This document shows positions 1 through 7,275 of a stretch of 17,723 nt of DNA, one piece after another. Each line of letters begins with the position of its first letter. The stretch's first letter is position 1. The translations under genes and the position numbers were made by a program. Under the pieces are notes generated by a model. The model worked only from the letters and a program-made list of their open reading frames with translations. It had not been told where the DNA came from and made no database searches. Location of the stretch: the NCBI GenBank assembly GCA_027011725.1, contig JALUZQ010000249.1:1-17723 (forward strand), given 5' to 3'. This DNA comes from Sulfurimonas sp. GTDB taxonomy: Bacteria > Campylobacterota > Campylobacteria > Campylobacterales > Sulfurimonadaceae.

Positions 1-288
1 CTTGTCACTCTTTTTCAAGTAGCCCTGCCAAACATTAAGCCCTCACTCTTGACCGCCGTCATCGTTACCTTTGCCCATACAGTCGGAGAGTTTGGTGTTG
101 TCTTAATGGTCGGTGGAAGCATTCCGGGGGAAACAAAGGTCGCTTCTGTTGCCATCTATGACATGGTAGAGATGATGGACTACACAGCTGCACACATCTA
201 CAGCGCCATTATGCTCATCATCAGTTTTGTGGTGCTCCTTGGTGTCTATATTTTTAACGCTAAACAGACAAGAAGGTTTGGACTATGA
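1..288 (+). CDS. modB: Molybdate ABC transporter permease ModB, C-terminal part
   Basis: This is the C-terminal part (95 residues visible) of the integral-membrane subunit of a molybdate (or tungstate) ABC importer; the start lies before the window. The reading frame is open from base 1 and ends in TGA at 286-288. Typical late ModB features are visible: the segment [16 protein letters not shown], then [16 protein letters not shown], then a final hydrophobic helix ([20 protein letters not shown]) ending in a short basic tail. The permease would pair with the ATPase ModC, whose start codon overlaps this stop (ATGA), so the two are translationally coupled. An internal TTG at 49 could open a shorter reading frame but is not the true start, because ModB-like sequence continues upstream to the window edge. 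Family assignment is firm; molybdate versus tungstate cannot be decided here. Confidence 0.9.
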   Translation, partial: LVTLFQVALPNIKPSLLTAVIVTFAHTVGEFGVVLMVGGSIPGETKVASVAIYDMVEMMDYTAAHIYSAIMLIISFVVLLGVYIFNAKQTRRFGL

Positions 289-1136
289 TACACCTCAGCA
301 TTCAAAAAAAGCTCCAGGGGGCAGAAGAAAACATGAAACTTGAAGCTGCGTTTAGCGTACAAGAGGGAGAGTTCATCGCCCTTCGCGGCAAAAGTGGCAG
401 TGGAAAAACAACGCTGCTGCGCATTTTAGCAGGGCTTGAAGATGCCCAGGGGGAGATAATAGTCGAGAATGAAACATGGCTCTCAAAGGTAGCAACACTT
501 TCCCCGCAAAAGCGCCGCATCGGTTTTGTATTTCAAGACTATGCACTCTTTGAAAATATGACCATAGAACAAAATCTTCTGTTTGTGCAAAAGGACAAAG
601 CCCTCGCCGCACACCTGCTTGAGCTTACAGAACTCACAGCCCTGAAAGACCGCTACCCAAATGCTCTGAGCGGCGGACAAAAACAGCGCGTCAGCATTGC
701 ACGCGCACTAATGAAACGCCCAAAAATTCTGCTGCTTGATGAACCTCTCTCAGCACTCGATCCGCAGATGCGCAACAAACTCCAAAACGAACTCCTCACG
801 CTGCACAAAGAGTTTGGCACGACCACCATCATGGTAAGCCACGACCCAAGTGAGATATACAAACTCGCCTCACGCGTCATAGAGCTTGAAAACGGCAAAA
901 TCATCCATGACGGTACACCAAAAGAGGTACTGCTTAAAACACAAGGCTCACAAAAATTCTCATTTGAAGGAGAAGTGCTTGAGATAAAAAAGGTTGATGT
1001 CATCTATGTGGCTATTGTTGCCATTGGACAGCAGCTTGTCGAAATAGTCATCTCAAATGATGAGCAAAAACAACTGTGCATCGGGGAGCGTATCACCATC
1101 AGTACAAAAGCGTTTCAAGCAAATATCTTTTCTTAA
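285..1136 (+). CDS. modC: Molybdate ABC transporter ATP-binding protein ModC
   Basis: Cytoplasmic ATPase that drives the ModB permease. All ABC motifs are present in the 283-residue product: Walker A GKSGSGKT (35-42), Q-loop glutamine at 84 in FVFQDY, signature LSGGQ (128-132), Walker B ILLLDEP (148-154) and switch histidine 186 in MVSHD. After about residue 225 a short beta-rich tail ([18 protein letters not shown] onward) resembles a reduced TOBE/Mop-type domain; the protein is shorter than the roughly 350-residue enterobacterial ModC, so the oxyanion-binding regulatory domain is probably single or trimmed. The ATG at 285 overlaps the modB stop and is preceded by AAGAAGG, a good ribosome-binding site. 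Some other importer of the same family (tungstate, sulfate) is possible, but adjacency to ModB supports molybdate. Molybdenum enzymes such as nitrate or formate oxidoreductases would be the natural consumers; none is in this window. Confidence 0.9.
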   Translation: MIHLSIQKKLQGAEENMKLEAAFSVQEGEFIALRGKSGSGKTTLLRILAGLEDAQGEIIVENETWLSKVATLSPQKRRIGFVFQDYALFENMTIEQNLLFVQKDKALAAHLLELTELTALKDRYPNALSGGQKQRVSIARALMKRPKILLLDEPLSALDPQMRNKLQNELLTLHKEFGTTTIMVSHDPSEIYKLASRVIELENGKIIHDGTPKEVLLKTQGSQKFSFEGEVLEIKKVDVIYVAIVAIGQQLVEIVISNDEQKQLCIGERITISTKAFQANIFS

Positions 1137-1159
1137 CAAATTATTAAGCAGGCACTAAT

Positions 1160-1190
1160 TATAATATAAAATAATATTTATGGGGGGGTA
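1160..1190 (+). promoter_or_regulatory. Probable promoter -10 and G7-tract start region of the first REC/EAL gene
   Basis: A perfect TATAAT lies at 1160-1165 in very AT-rich DNA, 26 bases before the ATG at 1191; no convincing -35 hexamer at standard spacing is seen, which is common in Campylobacterota sigma-70 promoters. A run of seven G (1182-1188) sits two bases before the ATG and is the only purine-rich ribosome-binding element. A change in tract length would alter the ribosome-binding region and leader spacing. Inference from sequence only. Confidence 0.45.
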
Positions 1191-2849
1191 ATGTCCACCG
1201 ACTTTTGGGAAATTCTACTTGTTGACAACGACTTGTCAATGCACACCATCATCAAAAAAAACTTAGACGGAGTAAAACTCTTTGAGAAAAAAATAAAAGT
1301 GCTCCACGCACATAACGCACAAGAGGCCAAGCAGCTCATCAAAGAGAACCAAGACATAGCCCTTGCGTTTGTAGATATTGCTATGGAGACACCAGAGGCA
1401 GGTTTAGACCTTGTCAATTACATTCGTTATGATCTGCACAACCAAGATATGCGTGTGGTCATTTTGGACAGTGATGATGCTCCTGTACCTGCAAGTACTG
1501 TCATAGAGCGTTATGACATCAATGACTATAAAAATAAAACAAATATAGAATCACAACAAATCTTTCTCTATGTCCGTACCGCCTTAAAACAGTACCAACA
1601 GTTTAAAGAGCTGCGCGCAAACAGAGATGAAATCTACAAAAAAATGACCACAAATGAGGTTACCGGTCTGCCAAACAGAATGAAACTCTCTGAAAATCTC
1701 GGTACCATCGGAAAGAAATCTCTTATACTTTTAAATATTGATGATTTCAGCGTACTCAACAACCACAATGGTTTTGAGTTTGGAAACGCAGTCCTTCGGG
1801 CATTTGGAAGGTTTTTACAGCGCCGTTATGCAAAATATGCACAGGTCTTTCATATGGAAGCAGATATCTTTGCCATGCTGTGCGTACAGACAGATGACTT
1901 ACTCTCAGTAGAGCAAAATATTGTAAAAATAAAAGATGAAATTTTTAAACATCTCTTTTCTGTAAATCATACAAAAATACATTTGACTGCCAGTATTGGG
2001 ATCGTGCTCGATGAGTATGGAGATATCGTACAAAAAGCCGAGTTTGCACTCAAAGAAGCCAGACTCTATGGGAAAAACAATCTTCAAACCTATAGTGATG
2101 ATTTAAATATTTTACGAACCATTCACACAAACTCCCTTTGGACAGAGCGCATACGCAATGCGCTTGAACAAGACCAGGTACTTGCATACTTTCAACCTAT
2201 AAAAAATGCTAAAACAGGAAAAATAGAAAAGTATGAAACACTTGTGCGTATCAAATTTGAAGAGAAGATATACTCACCTTTTCACTTTTTAGAAGCAGCA
2301 AGATACAGTGGACAACTCTTTGAGATCTTTAAAAGAATGTTTGAAGAGGCTTGTAAAAAGGTCAGCACTACGGGTCTTAATTTTACTGTAAATGTCAGTG
2401 ACTATGATCTCAAACATCCAAGATTTATGCTCTACATTACTAAAATAGTAAAAAGATACCGCATAGATACGCATAGAATTACATTTGAGGTTTTAGAGAA
2501 CAACAGTATTTCAAAAGAGAACGAAATTCAAACAACGCTTAATAAACTCCATGAACTAGGATATAAACTTGCCATAGATGATTTTGGTGCAGAGTGTTCC
2601 AACTTTGGTCAACTCAATAATCTTCATATTGACTTCATCAAGATTGACGGGGCTTTCATTAAAAATATCGTTGAGGACAAAGACTCACAGATCATTGCAC
2701 AAACCATTCTCGATTTTGCCCACCAAAAGAACATTCCTGTAATAGCCGAATTTGTCTGTTCAGAAGAGGTATGCGACTATGTGAAAAAAATGGGTGTTGA
2801 CTATCTTCAAGGCTATAAAATCTCTGAACCCCAAGCAACTCTACTCTAA
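1191..2849 (+). CDS. Response-regulator-like protein with REC, degenerate GGDEF and EAL domains (copy 1)
   Basis: Cytoplasmic signalling protein of 552 residues, a likely c-di-GMP phosphodiesterase or c-di-GMP/GTP sensor. The receiver domain (about 7-135) has candidate phospho-acceptor D62 and the segment ERYDINDYKNK, resembling the receiver of DUF3369-type regulators; the acidic pocket reads VDND, so the usual second acid is Asn13. The GGDEF domain (about 155-300) keeps its fold motifs (TGLPNR, LLNIDDF, TASIGIV, KAEFALKEAR) but its signature reads EADIF (223-227), so cyclase activity is unlikely. The EAL domain (about 315-552) has ETL instead of EAL, yet keeps residues aligning with all eight catalytic positions of characterised EAL enzymes: E349, N401, E433, D463, D464, K484, E520 and Q540, with matching spacing from N401 onward. 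No membrane segment is seen. A close paralogue follows 72 bases downstream. Its sensor kinase partner is not in the window. Confidence 0.85.
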   Translation: MSTDFWEILLVDNDLSMHTIIKKNLDGVKLFEKKIKVLHAHNAQEAKQLIKENQDIALAFVDIAMETPEAGLDLVNYIRYDLHNQDMRVVILDSDDAPVPASTVIERYDINDYKNKTNIESQQIFLYVRTALKQYQQFKELRANRDEIYKKMTTNEVTGLPNRMKLSENLGTIGKKSLILLNIDDFSVLNNHNGFEFGNAVLRAFGRFLQRRYAKYAQVFHMEADIFAMLCVQTDDLLSVEQNIVKIKDEIFKHLFSVNHTKIHLTASIGIVLDEYGDIVQKAEFALKEARLYGKNNLQTYSDDLNILRTIHTNSLWTERIRNALEQDQVLAYFQPIKNAKTGKIEKYETLVRIKFEEKIYSPFHFLEAARYSGQLFEIFKRMFEEACKKVSTTGLNFTVNVSDYDLKHPRFMLYITKIVKRYRIDTHRITFEVLENNSISKENEIQTTLNKLHELGYKLAIDDFGAECSNFGQLNNLHIDFIKIDGAFIKNIVEDKDSQIIAQTILDFAHQKNIPVIAEFVCSEEVCDYVKKMGVDYLQGYKISEPQATLL

Positions 2850-2860
2850 TCTTACTCTAT

Positions 2861-2896
2861 ACAATAAGTATTGTTTAATGGATAGTGCTCTATAAT
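2861..2896 (+). promoter_or_regulatory. Palindrome and TATAAT box upstream of the second REC/EAL gene
   Basis: The 72-base gap between the two paralogues holds a perfect inverted repeat ACAATA-AG-TATTGT (2861-2874), followed by TATAAT at 2891-2896, 25 bases before the ATG at 2922. The right arm overlaps the best -35-like hexamer (TTGTTT, 2871-2876; spacing 14, short). The placement suggests an operator over an independent promoter for copy 2, rather than simple read-through from copy 1. AAAAGG at 2909-2914 is the ribosome-binding site. Confidence 0.4.
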
Positions 2897-2921
2897 TGAC
2901 TCGTAAGCAAAAGGTTATATT

Positions 2922-4577
2922 ATGGAAACTGTTCCCTGGAAAGTTCTTATACTTGATAATGAACCAATCATACACGAGATCATAAACACCACTCTTTTAG
3001 ATACAAAAGTTTACAACCGTCCCATAAATGTCTTTCATGCGCACAGTGCTGCAGAGGCTCGTACCATACTCAAAGAGCACCCTGACATCTGTGTTGCGTT
3101 CATTGACATTATGATCGACACGCCTCAAGAGGACTTACAGCTTGTCTCATATATTCGACAAACTCTTCAAAATGAACTTATACGCATTGTTCTTGTAGCG
3201 AGTGAGAGTTCTCCCATGCCTGCACGAGAACTTATAGAGCATTATGACATTAATGACTATAAAGACAAAGAGGATGTCATTCCAGATAAACTCTATACAG
3301 CCATTAGTATAGCAATCAAGCAGTATTCACAATTTTTGGAACTTCAAAAGAACCGACAAGAGTTGTATGAGCAGCTTACGCACAACGAAATAACCAACCT
3401 TCCAAACAGAATCAAACTCTATGAAAAGCTAGACAGTGTAGGAAACAAATCCTTAGTACTGCTCAACATAGATAACTTTGGACAATACAATGTAGCCCAA
3501 GGCTTTGCCTATGGAGATGAACTTTTACGTGTTTTTGCCGACTTTCTTACTGAGAACTATGCCGATAAAATGGATATCTTTCATCTCAATGCAGACATTT
3601 TTGCTATGCTCTGTTATGAAGAAGATCCTCGTGAGGTCGATAGATGTGTAGATGGTATCAAGTATGATATATCTCGACACACTTTTGACATACTTGGAAA
3701 TAAAATACGTCTAACCGCTTCACTCGGTGTGGTACTCAACGAAGATGGAAACCTCATCCAAAAAGCGGAATTTGCCCTCAAAGAAGCGCGTCTTTACAGC
3801 CGTAACAACGTTGCAAAATATAGTGATGACCTCAACATCATCCGAACAGTTCATGCCAACTCACTCTGGAGTCAGCGCATACGTGAAGCCTTTGAAAAAG
3901 GGAATGTCTGCACCTATTATCAGGCCATTAAAAATATTCGTACAAATACCATTAGCAAATACGAAGCGCTTGTACGGCTTGAGTACAATGGTAAAATATA
4001 CTCTCCGTTTGCATTTTTAGATGCCGCACTCTATAGTGGACAACTCTTTGACATATTTCAACTTATGCTTGAAAACATCTGTAAAAAAGCACAAACAACT
4101 TCTGTCTCATTTAGTATAAATGCAAGCCAATACGATCTCAATGAACCAGACTTTAAATCATTCCTGCAAACAACGCTGCAAAAGTACAACATAGACCCTC
4201 AGCGTATTACACTTGAGATACTCGAATACACAAGTATCTCAAACAAAGAAGCCGTCCAGCAACTCCTTCGAGAGATTCATGAGTATGGCTGTAAAATCGC
4301 CATCGATGATTTTGGAACAGAGTGTTCAAACTTCGCACAACTCAACAATATTCCCATAGATTTCATTAAAATTGATGGAGAGTTTATTAAAGATATCATA
4401 ACAGACACAAACTCCCAGATCGTGACACGCACCATCACTGACTTTGCACACCAAAAAGGCATACCGATCATAGCCGAATTTGTCTGCACTGGCGAAATAT
4501 GCGAGTACATTAAAATACTAGGCATAGAGTACGCCCAAGGGTATGAAATAGCAGAGCCTAAACCTGAACTAATCTAA
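2922..4577 (+). CDS. Response-regulator-like protein with REC, degenerate GGDEF and EAL domains (copy 2)
   Basis: 551-residue paralogue of the preceding gene with the same architecture and nearly identical domain boundaries. Receiver domain: LDNE pocket (again Asn at position 13), D62 as phospho-acceptor, HYDINDYKDK near 107-116. The GGDEF signature is degenerate (NADIF, 223-227) although flanking blocks are retained (TNLPNR, LLNIDNF, TASLGVV, KAEFALKEAR). Unlike copy 1, the EAL motif itself is intact (KYEAL, E348), and N400, E432, D462, D463, K483, E519 and Q539 complete the expected active site. The usual AEGVE loop reads AEFVC, as in copy 1, so the shared ancestor already had this change. 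Phosphodiesterase activity on c-di-GMP is the likeliest function, with the GGDEF-like domain as a regulatory or GTP-binding module. The 3' end overlaps the 3' end of the convergent addA gene by 20 bases, leaving no room for a separate terminator. Confidence 0.85.
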   Translation: METVPWKVLILDNEPIIHEIINTTLLDTKVYNRPINVFHAHSAAEARTILKEHPDICVAFIDIMIDTPQEDLQLVSYIRQTLQNELIRIVLVASESSPMPARELIEHYDINDYKDKEDVIPDKLYTAISIAIKQYSQFLELQKNRQELYEQLTHNEITNLPNRIKLYEKLDSVGNKSLVLLNIDNFGQYNVAQGFAYGDELLRVFADFLTENYADKMDIFHLNADIFAMLCYEEDPREVDRCVDGIKYDISRHTFDILGNKIRLTASLGVVLNEDGNLIQKAEFALKEARLYSRNNVAKYSDDLNIIRTVHANSLWSQRIREAFEKGNVCTYYQAIKNIRTNTISKYEALVRLEYNGKIYSPFAFLDAALYSGQLFDIFQLMLENICKKAQTTSVSFSINASQYDLNEPDFKSFLQTTLQKYNIDPQRITLEILEYTSISNKEAVQQLLREIHEYGCKIAIDDFGTECSNFAQLNNIPIDFIKIDGEFIKDIITDTNSQIVTRTITDFAHQKGIPIIAEFVCTGEICEYIKILGIEYAQGYEIAEPKPELI

Positions 4578-7275
4578 CTCCGTCTTCAAGCAAATAGCAA
4601 AGATGTCCACTCACTCTTTGCTCGCCAGTTATCGCTTTGACTGCGTTTACGTAGTAGCGCACCTGTGTGAGATGTTTGTCACTGAAGTTGAGTGAACTTT
4701 TATAGTCTATGATGGTGTAGCTGCCATCTTCATTTTTTACAAGTAGGTCAAGGTAGCGTAAGTTGTTTTTGAAACGCAGCGCCTTCTCTTTAAAAATCTC
4801 GCCATTACTTAGAGCTAAGAATTGCTCATGTTGCACAAGATTTTTTACTCTTTTTTCTATCTCCGTTATCTCTGCATCACTCAGAGCAAAGCCGTATTTG
4901 TTACGCATCATATCCACTGCGTTTGGCATTGCTTCAAGCGTAAAAGACTCCATCATCTCTAGCGTGTAGTGCAGTGCGAGTCCGAAGTTAATGGCACGCA
5001 GGTCATCTTCACCCTCATTTTCAAGTGCGAGCAGGTCGCTCTGTGTACCGTAGTAAAGATTTTCAAATGGCAGTTTTTTATGAACTTTTAGCACTTTTTT
5101 CTCTTTTTTCAAAGAGGTGAGTCTCCCAAACTCTCCATCATGCAGGTCTAAAAGCTCAAACGCAGAGTCCTTCTCTTTTTGAATGATTATGAGGTTTTCT
5201 CTTGCTCTTGTAAAGGCGACATAGAGCGCATTGAGCGTATCTTCTCGAGCGAGTTCTTTCTCTTTTGCAAGTGCATAGGCGTAGTCATGGTCTATAAGTT
5301 CTCTGTTTGCCGTTCGTAAAAAGAGGTTGTGCAGTTTTATGCCCTCATAATTGTAGATAATGGCATCACGAGATGGCGGTGCTTTTTTGAGTCTGTCAAG
5401 CACGATGACATGCTCATACTCCAAGCCTTTTGACTTATGAATGGTCAGCACCCGCACACCGCTGATATCTGCCGATGCTGCAGCCATATCAAGACGCTCA
5501 TACTCAAAAAGCAGCGCTTCGATGTCTGAGTAGGATGCCACTGCGTTTAGAAAGCGAATAAGATGAAAATCATCACTAAAAAGCGCATACTCATCGATGC
5601 AGCGCTTTACAACATCAACAAGTTTTACGGCATTAAAGTCCACATAGCGTATAGGTGCAACTTCTCGCTCTATAAGTGCAAAAAAGTTATGCCTATATAT
5701 ATCTTCGCGAAAGTAGAGATACTTCAAGTACTCCAAAACAGCCTTGACGCTTCTTTGGTTGATGAGCTTTGTCGTCGTCTCTGTCACTACCTCGATGTTC
5801 GCCGCTTCAAGACTGTTTTTTATCTCCTGTCCATCTCCATTTGTGGCGCACAGTATGGCTATCTCGTTTACATCTGCACCAAGAGAGATAAAACGCTCTA
5901 CCTGCTCGACCACCTCTTCTAAAAGTGCATCGTTTGTACGTATCTGCACATATCCACCCTGCGCTTCTTCTCGGACAAGCTGCGGCGTGTAGTTTTTTAT
6001 TTTTGAGAGAAAAGTTGCGTTTACAAACTCTATGACCTCTTTTTGAGAGCGGTAGTTTGTAAGCAGTTTTTTTACTTCAGTAGCGTTTTCACGCGCCACT
6101 TCACCAAAGAGTGCCGAGACACCCCCGCGAAATCGGTAGATGGACTGCTTCACATCCCCAACAAAAAAGAAACTCCCCTCATCAAATACGCCTTGCCCAG
6201 AGGTTATCTCCTGAATAAGCGGTTTGAGTATCTCATACTGTAAAATACTTGTATCTTGAAACTCATCGAGCAGCATATGCTCTATGGTCGCATCAAGACG
6301 GAAATAGAGAAATTCGCTGTCATTGAGGCGATGGAGTATCTCATAAACAAGCAGCGTCACATCAGAAAAACTCAGCTCACTTTCATCTACATAGAGCGCT
6401 TTTTTCGCCTTTTTGTAAATATCTACAAGTTCATTGAGCGCATGGAAAAAGTTCTGCTCTTTTGCTCTGTCATACCCTTTGACTGCGTTTTGAATGGTAA
6501 GCAGATGAACATCCATCTCAGGTGTAAAACACTTCTTAAATACCCAGTACTCCAGCGTCTCTTTATATACCCAGGTCTTAGATTTCAACTCAGTAAAATC
6601 TGCCACATCGACTGCGTTTAGCAGGGTTTTTGAAGCCCCTTTACAGTTTCGTATAATGCCCTGTAGAGCGCCAAGTGCTGCCATCGCCTCATCTTCAAAC
6701 TCTTGAGTCGATTTTTTAGCAAATGAGAGGTGTGCAAACTCCTCTTTTTTGAGGTAAAACTCATCAAGCAGACGGAAGATATCAGAGACTCTTTTCTTTG
6801 ACTCGAGTGAGAGGTTTATGAGTGTGCTGCGTTTGTTTGCAACGCTTACCTCTTTTAAAAACCTGCTCATAAGTTTTACTTCGTGCTGCTCACTGGCCGT
6901 TGTAAAGTCCGGCATCAAAGAGGCATAGAGGGAGAACTTGCGTAAAATTTGCGTAAAGAAGCTGTCAATGGTCATTATTTTTGTATTGGCATTTAAAAAC
7001 TCTGCAAGAATTTTTTTACGACGTGCAAGGAGTTCTGCCTCGCTCATTTCACACTCTTTTGCTATCTCTGCAAGTTCACCACGCTCAGGCAGCTCTTCAA
7101 GTGTCTCGACTATTCGCTCACTCATCTCGCGCGCAGCTTTGTTAGTAAAGGTAAGCGCTAAAATCTTTGAAGCATCTGCTCCTTTAAAGAGCAAAGAGAG
7201 GTAACGCACAACAAGCATAAAGGTCTTTCCACTTCCTGCGCTCGCTTCGTAAGCCAAATTATTTACAAAAGCCAC
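4558..7275 (-). CDS. addA: AddA-type (RecB-like) UvrD-family helicase-nuclease
   Basis: Helicase-nuclease subunit that processes double-strand DNA ends for RecA loading. The 905-residue protein shows superfamily 1A helicase motifs in order: Walker A ASAGSGKT (11-18), LTFTNKAAREM (41-51), DEFQD (337-341), GDVKQSIYRFRG (373-384), TNYRS (406-410), TIHKSKGLEYE (611-621) and LYVAFTRAREN (684-694). The C-terminus carries a RecB-family nuclease with H769, D843, D857 and K859 in IIDYKS, and Q871. The start is GTG (7273-7275), whose first base is also the last base of the addB stop (TAGTG), with GGGAGAG upstream; translation is therefore likely coupled. It is the last gene of the run that begins with ccoN. 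Its end overlaps a convergent gene by 20 bases. Five octamer words CTGCGTTT and three AAACGCAG lie inside it. In C. jejuni and Helicobacter, AddAB is the RecBCD equivalent. Confidence 0.93.
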   Translation of the reverse strand: MAFVNNLAYEASAGSGKTFMLVVRYLSLLFKGADASKILALTFTNKAAREMSERIVETLEELPERGELAEIAKECEMSEAELLARRKKILAEFLNANTKIMTIDSFFTQILRKFSLYASLMPDFTTASEQHEVKLMSRFLKEVSVANKRSTLINLSLESKKRVSDIFRLLDEFYLKKEEFAHLSFAKKSTQEFEDEAMAALGALQGIIRNCKGASKTLLNAVDVADFTELKSKTWVYKETLEYWVFKKCFTPEMDVHLLTIQNAVKGYDRAKEQNFFHALNELVDIYKKAKKALYVDESELSFSDVTLLVYEILHRLNDSEFLYFRLDATIEHMLLDEFQDTSILQYEILKPLIQEITSGQGVFDEGSFFFVGDVKQSIYRFRGGVSALFGEVARENATEVKKLLTNYRSQKEVIEFVNATFLSKIKNYTPQLVREEAQGGYVQIRTNDALLEEVVEQVERFISLGADVNEIAILCATNGDGQEIKNSLEAANIEVVTETTTKLINQRSVKAVLEYLKYLYFREDIYRHNFFALIEREVAPIRYVDFNAVKLVDVVKRCIDEYALFSDDFHLIRFLNAVASYSDIEALLFEYERLDMAAASADISGVRVLTIHKSKGLEYEHVIVLDRLKKAPPSRDAIIYNYEGIKLHNLFLRTANRELIDHDYAYALAKEKELAREDTLNALYVAFTRARENLIIIQKEKDSAFELLDLHDGEFGRLTSLKKEKKVLKVHKKLPFENLYYGTQSDLLALENEGEDDLRAINFGLALHYTLEMMESFTLEAMPNAVDMMRNKYGFALSDAEITEIEKRVKNLVQHEQFLALSNGEIFKEKALRFKNNLRYLDLLVKNEDGSYTIIDYKSSLNFSDKHLTQVRYYVNAVKAITGEQRVSGHLCYLLEDGVRLVQV

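Noticed and set aside
49..288. Separate 79-residue gene starting at TTG 49
   Set aside because: The frame is open to base 1 with ModB-like sequence before TTG, so it is the tail of modB, not its own gene.
1191..4577. Active diguanylate cyclase in the two GGDEF-like domains
   Set aside because: The signature is EADIF in one and NADIF in the other; the two glycines needed for GTP binding and turnover are absent, and no RxxD inhibitory site precedes them.
5563..6621. Plus-strand open frames of about 66-121 codons opposite addA
   Set aside because: They lie opposite a gene with all helicase motifs intact, lack convincing ribosome-binding sites and give Cys/Tyr/Ile-rich products with no recognisable motif; they are shadows of the minus-strand coding frame.
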